This document shows, in pieces, positions 45,501-54,994 of a stretch of DNA of 64,000 nt. Every line of letters starts with the position of its first letter. Position 1 is the first letter of the stretch. Under the pieces are notes generated by a model. The model was not told the DNA's origin. It saw nothing but the letters and a program-made list of their open reading frames with translations, and did no database searches. Both the position numbers and the translations under genes were made by a program. Origin of the DNA: Alphaproteobacteria bacterium (GTDB lineage: Bacteria > Pseudomonadota > Alphaproteobacteria > Caulobacterales > Parvularculaceae); assembly GCA_016125455.1 (NCBI GenBank), contig WGLS01000004.1, forward strand, positions 338,111 through 402,110. Direction: 5' to 3'.

Positions 45501-48281
45501 ATGACCGACATCACCCCTGAACTCGTTGCAGAACATGGCCTCAAGCCGGACGAATACGATCGCCTGACCGCGGCGATCGGCCGAGCGCCGACGCTCGTTG
45601 AACTCGGCATCTTCTCGGTGATGTGGTCCGAGCACTGTTCCTACAAGTCCTCGCGCCGGCACCTCAGGAAGTTGCCGACGTCAGCGCCCTGGGTCGTTCA
45701 GGGGCCTGGCGAGAATGCAGGCGTCATCAGTATCGGGAAAAACCGCGACGGCGTCGAACTTGTCGCGATCTTCAAGATGGAGAGCCACAACCATCCGTCC
45801 TATATCGAACCCTACCAGGGCGCGGCGACGGGCGTCGGCGGCATAATGCGCGACGTTTTCACGATGGGCGCGCGGCCGGTGGCCAATCTCAACGCACTGC
45901 GGTTCGGATCGTGGGACCACGCCCGCACACGCCACCTTGTCGGCGGCGTCGTCGCCGGGATTGGCGGCTACGGCAACTGCATGGGCGTGCCGACTGTCGG
46001 CGGCGAGACCAATTTTGATGCAGCCTACAACAACAACATTCTTGTCAACGCCATGTGCGTCGGCGTCGCCGAGCGGCACAGGGTATTTTACTCCGCCGCC
46101 CGCGGCGCTGGAAATCCGGTCGTTTACGTCGGGTCGAAGACGGGTCGGGACGGCATCCACGGCGCGACGATGGCGTCGGCCGAATTTGACGAACAGTCCG
46201 AAGAGAAGCGTCCCACCGTGCAGGTCGGCGATCCGTTTACGGAAAAGCTGCTTCTCGAAGCCTGCCTCGAGCTCATGGCGTCCGACGCCATCGTCGCCAT
46301 TCAGGACATGGGCGCGGCGGGGTTGACCTCTTCGTCCGTGGAAATGGCGTCTAAGGGCGCGGCCCTCGGCGAGGGCGGCATCGACCTCGATCTCGACCGG
46401 GTGCCGCAGCGCGAAACCGGCATGACGGCTTATGAAATGATGCTGTCGGAATCCCAGGAGCGCATGCTCATGGTGCTGAAGCCGGGCAAGGAAGACGCCG
46501 CTCGTGCGATTTTCGAAAAGTGGGGCGTTGACTTCGCGGTGATCGGCGAGACGACGGCCAGTGGGCGCATTGTCGTCCGTCATGCGGGAGAAGTGGTCGC
46601 TGACCTGCCACTCGGCCCGTTGGCCGATGAGGCGCCGAACTATGACCGGCCTCATGATCCGAAGCAGGCGCCTGCGCCGCTGGCTGATCCAAAGGCGACA
46701 TACGTCGAAGTCGAAATCACCCTCGAGGCCCCCGACAAGAGCGCCGATGGGCTCAACGAACTTGCCGCGGCATTTATTGAGGATCGGCTGACGCATGAAT
46801 CGATCGCGAACATCGGCGCGACAATCTCGCCGGGGCGCATCGTCATTTACGCCGTCAGCGCCTTCGGCCAGTCGCTCCTCACGGCCCCGCTCCGCGAGGC
46901 GGCGGCGAACCTGAAACAATCCGGCGTCATCGAAGCGTTCGATGTCGAGGCGCGCGAAGCGTCCGTCGACCTCGCCGACCAACCCGGCGCGATCACGATG
47001 CTCACCGCCGCGGCCCGCCTTATGACGGGTCCGGATCTATGCTCCCGCAAATGGATCTGGTCGCAATACGACTGGTCGGTCATGGCGGACACAGTGATCG
47101 GACCCGGCGCCGACGCCGCCCTCGTCAGGGTGCACGGGACGGACAGGGCGCTGGCGGTGACGACGGACGTGACGCCGCGCTATGTCGCCGCCGACGCGCG
47201 CGAAGGCGCGCGGCAGGCGGTCGCGGAAGCCTATCGCAATATCTGCGCGGTTGGCGCTGCGCCGCTGGCGATCACGAATTGCCTCAATTTCGGCAACCCG
47301 GAACGTCCGGCCGTCATGGGCGACTTCGTCGCTGCGATCGATGGCATCGCCGACGCTTGCGGCGGCCTCGATTTTCCGGTCGTTTCGGGCAATGTGTCGC
47401 TCTACAACGAGACAAATGGCGTTGGCATCCCGCCGACGCCGGCAATCGGCGGCGTCGGACTTCTCGATGACATCGGCCGCACGGCGCGGGTCGGCGGCGC
47501 GGAGGCGGGCGACGAGCTGATCGCAATCGGCATCACCCGCGGCCATCTCGCCCAGTCGCTTTACCTCAGGGACCTGTTCGGCATCGTCGAAGGTCCGCCG
47601 CCGACCGTCGACCTCGGGACCGAGCGCCGCAACGGCGAACTCATCCGCAAGCTGATCGCGGAAGGTCTCGTGACGGCATGCCATGACGTGTCGGATGGCG
47701 GACTATTGGTCGCGGCGGCCGAAATGGCGCTTGCGTCGGGCGAAGGGCTTGAGCTGAAGACGCCGGTAAAGCAGCGCAAGGCTGCGTTCTGGTTCGGCGA
47801 GGACCAGGGTCGTTATCTCATCGCCGTCGCGCCCGGCGCCGCGGATACATTGCTGTTGAAGGCCGCCATGGCGGGCGTCCAGGCGACGCGCATCGGCCGG
47901 TTCGGCGGCAACTTTATCCGTCTCGACCAGTCAGAAAAGGGGGCCGACATTATCGGCCTGCTTGATCTCGCGGAGTTGCACGAGCGGCCGCTGCCTGACT
48001 TCATGGCCGGCCCCGTCGCCGCCTCGTCCGTAACAGGAGAAAACCTGATGCCAATGCCCGCCGACGCGATTCGCAACATGATCCTGGAAGCCTTGCCGGA
48101 CGCCGACATCGAGATCGAGGATCTTGCCGGCGACGGCGATCACTACCGGGCGCGCATCGTTTCCGCGGCGTTCAACGGCCGCACGCGTGTGCAACAACAT
48201 CAGCTCGTCTACAAGGCCTTGAAAGGCAAGATGGGCGGCGAACTTCATGCGCTGGCGCTGGAGACCGAGCCGCGCGACTGA
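45501..48281 (+). CDS. purL: phosphoribosylformylglycinamidine synthase II fused to BolA
   Basis: Residues 1 to about 845 are Pur[14 protein letters not shown] near 45, the metal/ATP region [51 protein letters not shown] and [16 protein letters not shown]. It makes FGAM in purine synthesis with PurQ and PurS. Between YDRP (about 384) and [10 protein letters not shown] (about 515) the chain is roughly 90-100 residues longer than usual. From residue 850 (ATG at 48048) the frame continues into a complete BolA domain ([44 protein letters not shown]). AGGAG lies eight bases before that ATG, so an independent BolA start is also possible. No stop separates them. Confidence 0.9.
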   Translation: MTDITPELVAEHGLKPDEYDRLTAAIGRAPTLVELGIFSVMWSEHCSYKSSRRHLRKLPTSAPWVVQGPGENAGVISIGKNRDGVELVAIFKMESHNHPSYIEPYQGAATGVGGIMRDVFTMGARPVANLNALRFGSWDHARTRHLVGGVVAGIGGYGNCMGVPTVGGETNFDAAYNNNILVNAMCVGVAERHRVFYSAARGAGNPVVYVGSKTGRDGIHGATMASAEFDEQSEEKRPTVQVGDPFTEKLLLEACLELMASDAIVAIQDMGAAGLTSSSVEMASKGAALGEGGIDLDLDRVPQRETGMTAYEMMLSESQERMLMVLKPGKEDAARAIFEKWGVDFAVIGETTASGRIVVRHAGEVVADLPLGPLADEAPNYDRPHDPKQAPAPLADPKATYVEVEITLEAPDKSADGLNELAAAFIEDRLTHESIANIGATISPGRIVIYAVSAFGQSLLTAPLREAAANLKQSGVIEAFDVEAREASVDLADQPGAITMLTAAARLMTGPDLCSRKWIWSQYDWSVMADTVIGPGADAALVRVHGTDRALAVTTDVTPRYVAADAREGARQAVAEAYRNICAVGAAPLAITNCLNFGNPERPAVMGDFVAAIDGIADACGGLDFPVVSGNVSLYNETNGVGIPPTPAIGGVGLLDDIGRTARVGGAEAGDELIAIGITRGHLAQSLYLRDLFGIVEGPPPTVDLGTERRNGELIRKLIAEGLVTACHDVSDGGLLVAAAEMALASGEGLELKTPVKQRKAAFWFGEDQGRYLIAVAPGAADTLLLKAAMAGVQATRIGRFGGNFIRLDQSEKGADIIGLLDLAELHERPLPDFMAGPVAASSVTGENLMPMPADAIRNMILEALPDADIEIEDLAGDGDHYRARIVSAAFNGRTRVQQHQLVYKALKGKMGGELHALALETEPRD

Positions 48282-48307
48282 CGCGGACGGCGCCGGAATG
48301 AATAAAC

Positions 48308-48335
48308 GGCGTTGGCCGATTTATCGGCCAACGCC
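48308..48335 (-). terminator. strong hairpin terminator between purL-bolA and the small gene
   Basis: A 13-bp perfect stem (GGCGTTGGCCGAT with ATCGGCCAACGCC) and a two-base nominal loop. On the minus strand it is followed by TTTATTCATT, so it fits best as terminator of the 48394-50157 operon, and it probably also works for the convergent purL transcript. Confidence 0.78.
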
Positions 48336-48393
48336 ATCATTCGACGAGTTCAGGCCTGACATCGGCATTGCCGCCGCGTCATGCCAATCTTCG

Positions 48394-48570
48394 CTACTCC
48401 GCAGCCAGGCGAGCCTTGCGCAGGCGCTCGGTCTTTTGCCGTTGGACCTGTCGCTGCTCGTCAACTTCCTTCAGCGCCGCCGCCTCGGAGCGCTGCCGGT
48501 CGTTGAGGCGTTGCTTCGGCGAGGTCGGCCGGAAACTGCGATTTGCGATCTCCTTGAAATCGGTTGGCAT
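48394..48570 (-). CDS. small basic protein, function unknown
   Basis: A 58-residue protein, MPTDFKEIANRSFRPTS then a highly charged helix rich in Arg, Gln and Lys (EVDEQRQVQRQKTERLRKA). AAAGGA lies about seven bases before the ATG, which decides the start. It sits after infA on the same strand, just before a terminator, so it is likely part of the helicase-infA operon. Basic composition suggests RNA or ribosome binding, as inference only. Confidence 0.6.
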   Translation of the reverse strand: MPTDFKEIANRSFRPTSPKQRLNDRQRSEAAALKEVDEQRQVQRQKTERLRKARLAAE

Positions 48571-48617
48571 GTAGCGTCCTTTCTTCGAGGTAACGGCGCA
48601 ATCGTGCGGCAAGCGGC

Positions 48618-48899
48618 TCAGCGCCCCCGGTTCTTCCGATAAACGCTCCGCTTGCTGCCGGTCGGGGCGAAGGCGCCCTCCGGCTTGTGGCGGAAGGTAA
48701 TCCGCCCCTTGCTCAGATCGTAGGCTGACATTTCGACGGTCACGCGGTCGCCGGCCAGGGTTCTGATGCGGTTCTTCCGCATCTTCCCGCCGGCGTAGGC
48801 GAGGATTTCGTGACCGTTATCAAGCTGCACCCTGAAGTTTCCGTCCGGGAGCGCCTCGGTTGCGACGCCGTCGAACTCCAGAAGTTCCTCTTTCGCCAT
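48618..48899 (-). CDS. infA: translation initiation factor IF-1 (extended)
   Basis: An S1/OB-fold protein: [72 protein letters not shown] is the IF-1 core. It is followed by about 20 extra basic residues ([15 protein letters not shown]), so the protein is 93 residues instead of about 72. Such extended copies occur as second IF-1 paralogues beside DEAD-box helicases in alphaproteobacteria. Its 5' end overlaps the helicase 3' end by 80 bases in another frame. Confidence 0.92.
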   Translation of the reverse strand: MAKEELLEFDGVATEALPDGNFRVQLDNGHEILAYAGGKMRKNRIRTLAGDRVTVEMSAYDLSKGRITFRHKPEGAFAPTGSKRSVYRKNRGR

Positions 48900-50157
48900 C
48901 CTTGGCCTTGCCTTTCTGTTTCGCTTCGTCGGCGGCCTTCGTTCCGGCCAGCGCGTTCGAGCTGCGGTTTGATCCCTGCTTGTTGCGCGACGGCAAACGC
49001 CTATCAGCGGCGTGCGGAGACGCGCGATCGTCATTGGCGACGTCAGCGCCGATCGCCTTGATCGGCGACTTCGTCAGGCGTTCGATTGCCCGCAGAAACG
49101 GACGTTCGTCGGCGACGCAGAACGAAACGGCGACGCCGCTCGCGCCCGCGCGGCCGGTGCGCCCTATCCTGTGTACGTAGGTTTCAGGCACGTTCGGGAG
49201 GTCATAGTTGACCACATGGCTGACGCCCGTAACGTCGATGCCGCGAGCGGCGATGTCGGTCGCGACGAGAATGCGCGCGCGGCCGGTCTTGAACGCCGCA
49301 AGCGCGCGTTCACGCTGGCCCTGGCTGCGGTTTCCATGGATCGGAAACGACGAAAGGCCAGCCGCGTTAAGCGATTTCGACACCCGGTCGGCGCCGCGTT
49401 TCGTCCGCGTAAAGATGAGGCCGCTCGTGAAGTCCGACTGCGAGGCGAGCTCGATCAGCCGGCCTGTCTTTTCGCCTGCTGACAAATGGATGACGCTTTC
49501 GTCGATTTTCGGCTTTGACCCGTTGGCGATGCGCAATTCGACCGGATCGACGAGGAGGCCGCGGGCGAGTTTCCCAATGCTCGGCGACATGGTCGCGGAG
49601 AAGAAGACGTTCTGACGACTTGCGGGCAACCAGGACACGATCTTCCGGATCGCGTTGATGAAGCCGAGGTCGAGCATCTGGTCGACTTCGTCGAGGACGA
49701 AATATTCGACCTCGCCGAGCGACACCGCGTTCTGCGATACGAGATCGACGAGCCGTCCGGGTGTCGCTACGAGAATGTGCAGGCCGCGCCGCGTTTCGGC
49801 CTTTTGCCGGCCAATCGAAGCGCCGCCGATGGCGAGAGCAGTACGGATATTCAGTCCACGACTGAAGAGATTTACCTGCTCAAGGCACTGGCCGGCTAGT
49901 TCGCGCGTGGGCGCAAGGATGAGAGTGCGGCAGGCGCCCTTTGGCGCGGGGGCCGGATCGCGGGCCAGCTTTTCGAGCAGCGGCAGCACAAACGCCGCCG
50001 TCTTCCCGCTGCCGGTCTGGGCGAGACCGACGAGGTCCCGTCCGAGGAGGAGGGGCGGAATTGCCTGCGCCTGGATCGGCGTCGGTTCGGTAAGGCGCTT
50101 CGCCTCCACCGCATCGAGAATCGGCTTCGCCAAGCCGAAGGATTGGAAATCTTTCAA
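48820..50157 (-). CDS. DEAD-box RNA helicase (RhlE/DeaD-type)
   Basis: All helicase motifs are present: Q motif and [17 protein letters not shown], Walker [28 protein letters not shown], motif II written DEVD (VLDEVDQML), SAT, then [37 protein letters not shown] and [11 protein letters not shown] basic Arg/Lys-rich tail follows, as in ribosome-assembly and cold-shock helicases. I place the start at the TTG at 50157 (TLKDFQSF). The ATG at 50331 falls on a likely -10 box and its lead shows no homology. It heads an operon with infA and a small basic gene. Confidence 0.9.
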   Translation of the reverse strand: MKDFQSFGLAKPILDAVEAKRLTEPTPIQAQAIPPLLLGRDLVGLAQTGSGKTAAFVLPLLEKLARDPAPAPKGACRTLILAPTRELAGQCLEQVNLFSRGLNIRTALAIGGASIGRQKAETRRGLHILVATPGRLVDLVSQNAVSLGEVEYFVLDEVDQMLDLGFINAIRKIVSWLPASRQNVFFSATMSPSIGKLARGLLVDPVELRIANGSKPKIDESVIHLSAGEKTGRLIELASQSDFTSGLIFTRTKRGADRVSKSLNAAGLSSFPIHGNRSQGQRERALAAFKTGRARILVATDIAARGIDVTGVSHVVNYDLPNVPETYVHRIGRTGRAGASGVAVSFCVADERPFLRAIERLTKSPIKAIGADVANDDRASPHAADRRLPSRNKQGSNRSSNALAGTKAADEAKQKGKAKDGERGTSGVRRRRNRGAPGRKLQGAA

Positions 50158-50615
50158 TGTTCGCTTTCTAGCGCGACCTTGCGCTGACGCAGCATTGCGC
50201 CCGCGCCAAACGTCGCGAATGTGATTGGAGAGCCCGCGTGCAAGGACGCTCTGTTGGCTTAGGGCCGGCGGAACATGCGCCAAAACAGCGACTTGAGTGA
50301 ATTCCGTACACGCAGCCCTGTGGCAGTACATAGGGCGGCTCGTGTAAATAGCAAGATAATTTTGGGATCCGGCGTCGACGCACGCTCAAACAAAGGGCCC
50401 GGGCGCTGCCGTCCGGGACTGATTCGTGCAGAAAAAGCCGCCAGACTAGAGGATCCGGCCGTTCCTGGTCGTGAGTGTCTCGCGCGCGACTGTCGTCAAT
50501 GAAGAGCCGTTGAGTTCCTCATTGTACGTGCGCTGGTCGTGGCGCAGCGGGCCGATCGCCTGTTGTTCACCGACTTTCAGGCTATCGACTGCATCGGAGG
50601 CCTGCTGGCGGCCCG
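50158..50615 (-). promoter_or_regulatory. 458-base upstream region of the helicase operon with promoter candidate at 50327-50354
   Basis: On the minus strand TTGCTA (50354-50349) and TATGTA (50332-50327) are 16 bases apart and could be a sigma-70-type promoter, leaving a leader of about 165 bases before the helicase start. Long structured leaders are typical of cold-regulated helicase genes. I see no gene in the remainder. Confidence 0.45.
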
Positions 50616-51686
50616 TCAGCCGGCGAGCGCCTCGAGGGAGCACGCCATCACGTGGCCGTCGAACACTGCGCCGACGATGAGGGCGTCGCCCCACACGGCG
50701 CCGACGGAAGAACCGTTGATTTCGCCGGCTTTCGACACGAACGCCGTTCGGACATCGCCGCTTGCCGGGTCGACGCGGACGACCTGGCTCGGCGAGACAT
50801 GGCTCGCGTCTTCTGCATGCTTCTGGAATTCAAGCGCCTTCGGGTGAGCGCCGATCCAGACAATGCCATCTCCGTCTACGGACAGATTGTCGGCGCCGGT
50901 CGCAACATTGATCGCCTTGACGTGGGACAGATCGCCGGTCGTCGGGTCGCGGCGATAAACCTGCATAGTCTGGTCAAGGAACTCGGCGACATAAATAAGG
51001 TCGCCATCCGGGGATTTGTTGATTCCATTCGCATACATAAGGCCGCCGGCGACGTCGCGGCCGGCCTTCCCGTCCCAGTAGACGACGCCCGTGAGCGGCA
51101 GGCCAAGGTAAAGCTCGGCAAGCGCCATCGGCCCGTCCTCATGGCGTCGGTCATTGGTGGCGTAGAACGCCTCGGGACCAACGGCGACGACGTCGTTCGG
51201 CGAATACATCTCAGGGAACGACACGGACGTCAGGTGCGTCAGGCTGGCGTCGTCGCCAACGGCGAAGATCTCGACGACTTCCTCCCCCGTCGTCGGGTGA
51301 TTGACGACGAACAGCCGCTTGCCGCCATCTGGGCCGCGCCAAAGGCTGATCCCGTGCGGATGAAAATCGGCGAAGCCTTCGGGCGATACGCGCCGCACCG
51401 CATCCGAGCCATCGAGGGAAATCGCATATATGCCATTTGAAGTTGCATTCATCGGCTTGCCGGCATTGTACCAGGCGCGCCGGTCGGCTGCGCCGACAAA
51501 GGCGACGCCGAGGTCCGGATCGATTTCCGCATCTTCGGTGCCGGGCGCAACGTCAATGCGCCGGCAGCTTGCAATGTCGATGTCGGGCAGGTCGCGAAAG
51601 ACGCCGGCGACGGATGTCACCACCATCGCCGACCGGCCAATGACCGCGACGACGATCGCGGCAAGCGCAAACAGGACAAGACGCAT
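50616..51686 (-). CDS. paraoxonase/arylesterase-like six-blade propeller protein
   Basis: A signal-anchor N-terminus (MRLVLFALAAIVVAVIGRSAM) leads into a PON-like beta propeller: IDPDLGVAFVGAADRRAW, GISLWRGPDGGKRLFVVNHPTTGEEVVEIF, FPEMYSPNDVVAVGPEAFYATNDRRHEDG, VYWDGKAGRDVAGGLMYANGINKSPDGDLIYVAEF and ATGADNLSVDGDGIVWIGAHPK. The Asn and Asp residues in SPNDV, NGINKSPD and ADNLSVD correspond to calcium ligands of paraoxonases. Activity would be lactonase or arylesterase at the cell surface. It is divergent from the 2-hydroxyacid dehydrogenase. Confidence 0.85.
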   Translation of the reverse strand: MRLVLFALAAIVVAVIGRSAMVVTSVAGVFRDLPDIDIASCRRIDVAPGTEDAEIDPDLGVAFVGAADRRAWYNAGKPMNATSNGIYAISLDGSDAVRRVSPEGFADFHPHGISLWRGPDGGKRLFVVNHPTTGEEVVEIFAVGDDASLTHLTSVSFPEMYSPNDVVAVGPEAFYATNDRRHEDGPMALAELYLGLPLTGVVYWDGKAGRDVAGGLMYANGINKSPDGDLIYVAEFLDQTMQVYRRDPTTGDLSHVKAINVATGADNLSVDGDGIVWIGAHPKALEFQKHAEDASHVSPSQVVRVDPASGDVRTAFVSKAGEINGSSVGAVWGDALIVGAVFDGHVMACSLEALAG

Positions 51687-51772
51687 CGGGACCCCCTTCG
51701 ATTTGCGCGCAGCATCCGCAATTTGGCGGGTCGCCGCAACGGTCCTAAGAAGCTTGTCGGGAGGACTGTCAC

Positions 51773-52735
51773 ATGACCAAGCCGATTCTCGCCTGCCCCC
51801 GGAAGCTGCCCGGCCAGTTCGGCCTCGCCATGCGCGCCAAGTATGACGTGCGCGAGCCGCAGGGGGAGGTGGCGAGCCTTGTCGAGTTCGCGGCGCTCGC
51901 GGAAGGCGCCGGGGCCGTGTTCCTAACCGCCTTCGACGAGGCGACGGCCGACGTCATTCACGCCATGCCGTCGAGCGTCGGCCTCATCGCCTCGATCGGC
52001 GTCGGGGTCGACCATATCGACCTCAACACCGCCAGGGCGAAGGGCCTGATGGTCTCGAACACGCCGGACGTGACGACGCCATGCCTCGCCGACACGACGA
52101 TGGGCCTCATCATCGCCGCCTGCCGGCGGTTTCGCGAAGGCCTCGACGTCGCGCGGACGGGCGAGGGGCGCGGCATGCTGACGCCGGAGAGCTGGGGTCA
52201 GCGGGTGACGGGCCGCACGCTCGGGATCGTCGGCATGGGGAACATGGGCAGGGCCGTCGCGCAGCGGGCGCGCGCGTTCGACATGGAGATCCTCTACACG
52301 ACGCCGCGGCCGAGCGCTGACCTTGACGCCGCGGTCGGCGGCAGGAGCGTTGATCTCGAAACCCTGTTGCGGCAGGCCGACGTCGTGTCGCTCCATTGCC
52401 CCCTGAAGCCGGAAACGCATCACCTTATCGACGACGCCGCCATCGCGCTGATGAAGCCGAGCGCCGTCATCATCAATATCTCGCGCGGGCCGATCATCGA
52501 CGAACTCGCGATGATCCGCGCCCTGAAGGAAGGACGGCTGTTCGCGGCGGGTCTCGACGTCTTCGAAACGGAGCCGGGGCCAATCCGCGAAGAACTGATC
52601 GCGCTGCCGAACGCCTATTGCCTGCCCCACATCGCCTCGGCGACGATGGAGAGCCGCATGGCGATGGCCGCAAGGGTGCTGGAGAATATCGACGCGTTCT
52701 TCGCGACCGGCGCGCCGCGGGATCGGGTGATATAG
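51773..52735 (+). CDS. D-isomer-specific 2-hydroxyacid dehydrogenase (glyoxylate/hydroxypyruvate reductase type)
   Basis: A 320-residue NAD(P)-dependent dehydrogenase. The Rossmann motif is GIVGMGNMGRAVAQ. The catalytic residues lie in INISRGPIIDE (Arg), LDVFETEPG (Glu) and LPHIASAT (His). The substrate loop SIGVGVDHIDLNTARAKGLMVSNTPDV is typical of D-glycerate dehydrogenase/glyoxylate reductase. GGGAGGA lies just before the ATG. Confidence 0.93.
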   Translation: MTKPILACPRKLPGQFGLAMRAKYDVREPQGEVASLVEFAALAEGAGAVFLTAFDEATADVIHAMPSSVGLIASIGVGVDHIDLNTARAKGLMVSNTPDVTTPCLADTTMGLIIAACRRFREGLDVARTGEGRGMLTPESWGQRVTGRTLGIVGMGNMGRAVAQRARAFDMEILYTTPRPSADLDAAVGGRSVDLETLLRQADVVSLHCPLKPETHHLIDDAAIALMKPSAVIINISRGPIIDELAMIRALKEGRLFAAGLDVFETEPGPIREELIALPNAYCLPHIASATMESRMAMAARVLENIDAFFATGAPRDRVI

Positions 52736-52742
52736 GGGCGCT

Positions 52743-54143
52743 TTAGCCCGCGACGGCGAGGGAAATGATGTGCGCCCTCGCCTCCGGGACCTTGAAATAG
52801 GACGTGTGCACGAGCTCCCGCCAGCTGAGCGTGCCGGCGAGCGCTTCGAGGTCGAGCGCCCGGGGCGGATCGTCCGGATCCATCAGAAAGATCTCGTCAT
52901 GCATCGCGGCGAGGGATTCCGCGGCGTGGGCGCGGGCGTAGGCGAGAAGCGCCGCGTCCGCCGCCGGCGGCATCGGGGCCGCGCCCGGCACATCCTCGAA
53001 GGGCGAAGTCCTGACCGCATAGGCGTCCTCGCCGACGGTCGTATTGCCATAGGCCTTTGCGAGGATTGTGCCGCGCGCGGAATTGTTGAGCGCGCCGGCG
53101 ACGAGACGGCCGATCGTTGCGCCAACGAGAAGGTCCGACAGGCGCAGGAGGGCGGTCAGCGCCGCGAGGTATATCGCGATGATGATGACCGGGAAGAGGG
53201 CTGTTCCGATTATAGATGGAACATATTTATCTACGAACTCAGCAAGAATAACGAATATAGAGACGTTGTTGAACAAAAAACCAAAAAACTCGGTATGGAA
53301 ATCGATCAGGGCGGTCAAAATTGGAGAATTGAGCGGCGATTCGACTACTCCAGGCGCCAGCGGCCCAAGGAACAGCCAATTGACTGCAATGACGGCGATA
53401 AAGGCAAGCGACACAATCGTCCGGAACAGCGGCGCCGGAAATCGATTGTTGAAGAGGGTCGGCCGGAGTGTCGGCAGGCGGATCAATCCGCCGATTGCTT
53501 CGTCGCGGCGCGCCGTGGCGCTCGTCCAGCGGTTAGTAAAGAATCTCGCAAAGCGGCAACGCGCCGAACCGGCGTAGAGCGCTGACGCGCCCCTCTGAGA
53601 TAGCCAAAGGAGGAAGAGGCAGAGTGCACAACCACCAGCGCCACCGATCCTGTACAAGTCGCCGAACAATCCCACCGCTGAAGTAAACCCCATAACGAAG
53701 AGGCTGAATGTTATGACCGCGAAGGCGAGCACCGCCTGGCCGAACACATTGTAGCGGTCCCAGGGCAGGGGCTTTCGTTTCATCTGGATGAACGGCGCGC
53801 CGACGGTCGTCCAGCGGACGACGTTCGAGAGGTCGAGCCGCTTCGCCGCCGCCATGCGCAGGGCGAGCGCGATGACCGAGCCGCCATGGCTGTGCCCGAT
53901 GAGGATGATCCGCTCATCCTTCCGTTTCCGGAGGACCTTCAGCAGCGCCAACGCTGCCGCGCGCCGCTTCAATTCGTCATTATCGCCGGACCAGATGAAA
54001 GCCTCCGCTCGGGCGCCGGGGTCGGCGGCGAGCAGCTCCCGCGTGAAATCGCTCTGCGGCTCCCACCATTTCGCGTCGGCGCCCGGCGCCGATGGCGCGG
54101 CGTCGCCCGTCCCGTGAACCAGAATGTATGTCGCCCCCGACAT
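52743..54143 (-). CDS. polytopic membrane alpha/beta-hydrolase
   Basis: The first 120 residues are an alpha/beta hydrolase start: TYILVHGTG (oxyanion strand) and LIGHSHGGS with the nucleophile S85. Candidate acid D214 (RRDEAIGG) and histidine H446 (WRELVHTSYF) complete a triad of the lipase type. Between them lie four or five hydrophobic segments (about 133-155, 160-183, 240-262, 290-337), so the hydrolase is wrapped round a membrane region. The middle (about 53205-53310) is AT-rich with codons unlike its neighbours. The family is not named to me; phospholipase or membrane-effector activity is inference. It is convergent with the dehydrogenase and divergent from tetR. Confidence 0.75.
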   Translation of the reverse strand: MSGATYILVHGTGDAAPSAPGADAKWWEPQSDFTRELLAADPGARAEAFIWSGDNDELKRRAAALALLKVLRKRKDERIILIGHSHGGSVIALALRMAAAKRLDLSNVVRWTTVGAPFIQMKRKPLPWDRYNVFGQAVLAFAVITFSLFVMGFTSAVGLFGDLYRIGGAGGCALCLFLLWLSQRGASALYAGSARCRFARFFTNRWTSATARRDEAIGGLIRLPTLRPTLFNNRFPAPLFRTIVSLAFIAVIAVNWLFLGPLAPGVVESPLNSPILTALIDFHTEFFGFLFNNVSIFVILAEFVDKYVPSIIGTALFPVIIIAIYLAALTALLRLSDLLVGATIGRLVAGALNNSARGTILAKAYGNTTVGEDAYAVRTSPFEDVPGAAPMPPAADAALLAYARAHAAESLAAMHDEIFLMDPDDPPRALDLEALAGTLSWRELVHTSYFKVPEARAHIISLAVAG

Positions 54144-54292
54144 GCTTCCCCCTCACGGCTCTCCCCTCGCTATGCTGTCACAGCGGTCGGATGCGCGCTG
54201 TTGGGCATTAGGGCCTATCGGGGCGCATGACGCAATGTTGGTCGCGAAGGCGGTGCCTCAGCTGCGATAGTGCTCAAGGCCGATTGACGAAC

Positions 54293-54310
54293 ATACCAAC
54301 CGTACGGTAT
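54293..54310. promoter_or_regulatory. symmetric site upstream of tetR, probable operator
   Basis: ATACCAACCGTACGGTAT contains a perfect 10-bp palindrome ACCGTACGGT (54299-54308) and lies 10 bases before the tetR ATG. A possible -35 box TTGACG is at 54284-54289, so the site would cover the promoter. Autorepression by the TetR protein is the expected use. Confidence 0.55.
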
Positions 54311-54319
54311 CTGTTAGTC

Positions 54320-54994
54320 ATGCCAAGGCCACCCAAGACAGACCCCGAACGCGGCGACGCCCGCACCCGCCTCCTTGAGGCGGCGCGCGACGTGATCCGG
54401 GGGCGGGGGTTCGCGGCGACGAGCGTCGACGACATCTGCCGCGCGGCCGGCGTGACGAAGGGGGCGTTCTTCCACCATTTCCGCAGCAAGGAGGCGCTCG
54501 GCGTCGCGGCGGCTGACTTTTGGGCGGAGACGACGGGCGATCTGTTCGCTAATGCGCCGTACCATGAACATAAGGATCCGCTCGACCGGGTGCTCGCCTA
54601 TGTGGCGTTCCGCCGTTCACTGGTCGATGGCGAGCCCGCCGCGTTCACCTGCCTCGTCGGCACAATGGCGCAAGAGGCCTATGACTCGCATCCGGCGATC
54701 CGCGAGGCGTGCGCGGCGAGCATCTTTGGCCATGCGGCGACGCTTGAGCCGGACATTGCCGCGGCGGTCGCAGCGCGCGGCATGGCGCCCGACTGGGCGC
54801 CGGCGAGCCTCGCCCGGCACACCCAGGCGGTGCTGCAGGGCGCGTTCATCCTCGCCAAGGCGACGGGCGGCCGGGCCGTCGCGCTGGAGAGCGTCGACCA
54901 TCTCGATCGCTACATCAGACTGCTATTCTCCGTACCGGAAGCAAAGGAACGCCCCAATGCCCGACCTGAAAAAGCCCGACGCCGAAACGCCTGA
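54320..54994 (+). CDS. TetR-family transcriptional regulator
   Basis: A 224-residue regulator. The N-terminal helix-turn-helix is clear: ARTRLLEAARDVIRGRGFAATSVDDICRAAGVTKGAFFHHFRSKEAL. The ligand-binding helices follow with CLVGTMAQEAYDSHPAIREAC. It heads a run of SRPBCC, VOC, DUF1428 and RNA-ligase-like genes, which it probably controls. Its final 38 bases overlap the SRPBCC gene in a different frame. Confidence 0.92.
   Translation: MPRPPKTDPERGDARTRLLEAARDVIRGRGFAATSVDDICRAAGVTKGAFFHHFRSKEALGVAAADFWAETTGDLFANAPYHEHKDPLDRVLAYVAFRRSLVDGEPAAFTCLVGTMAQEAYDSHPAIREACAASIFGHAATLEPDIAAAVAARGMAPDWAPASLARHTQAVLQGAFILAKATGGRAVALESVDHLDRYIRLLFSVPEAKERPNARPEKARRRNA

Noticed and set aside
45681..46982. 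433-codon frame on the minus strand
   Set aside because: It is the mirror of purL, which has unmistakable motifs. No family resemblance on the opposite strand.
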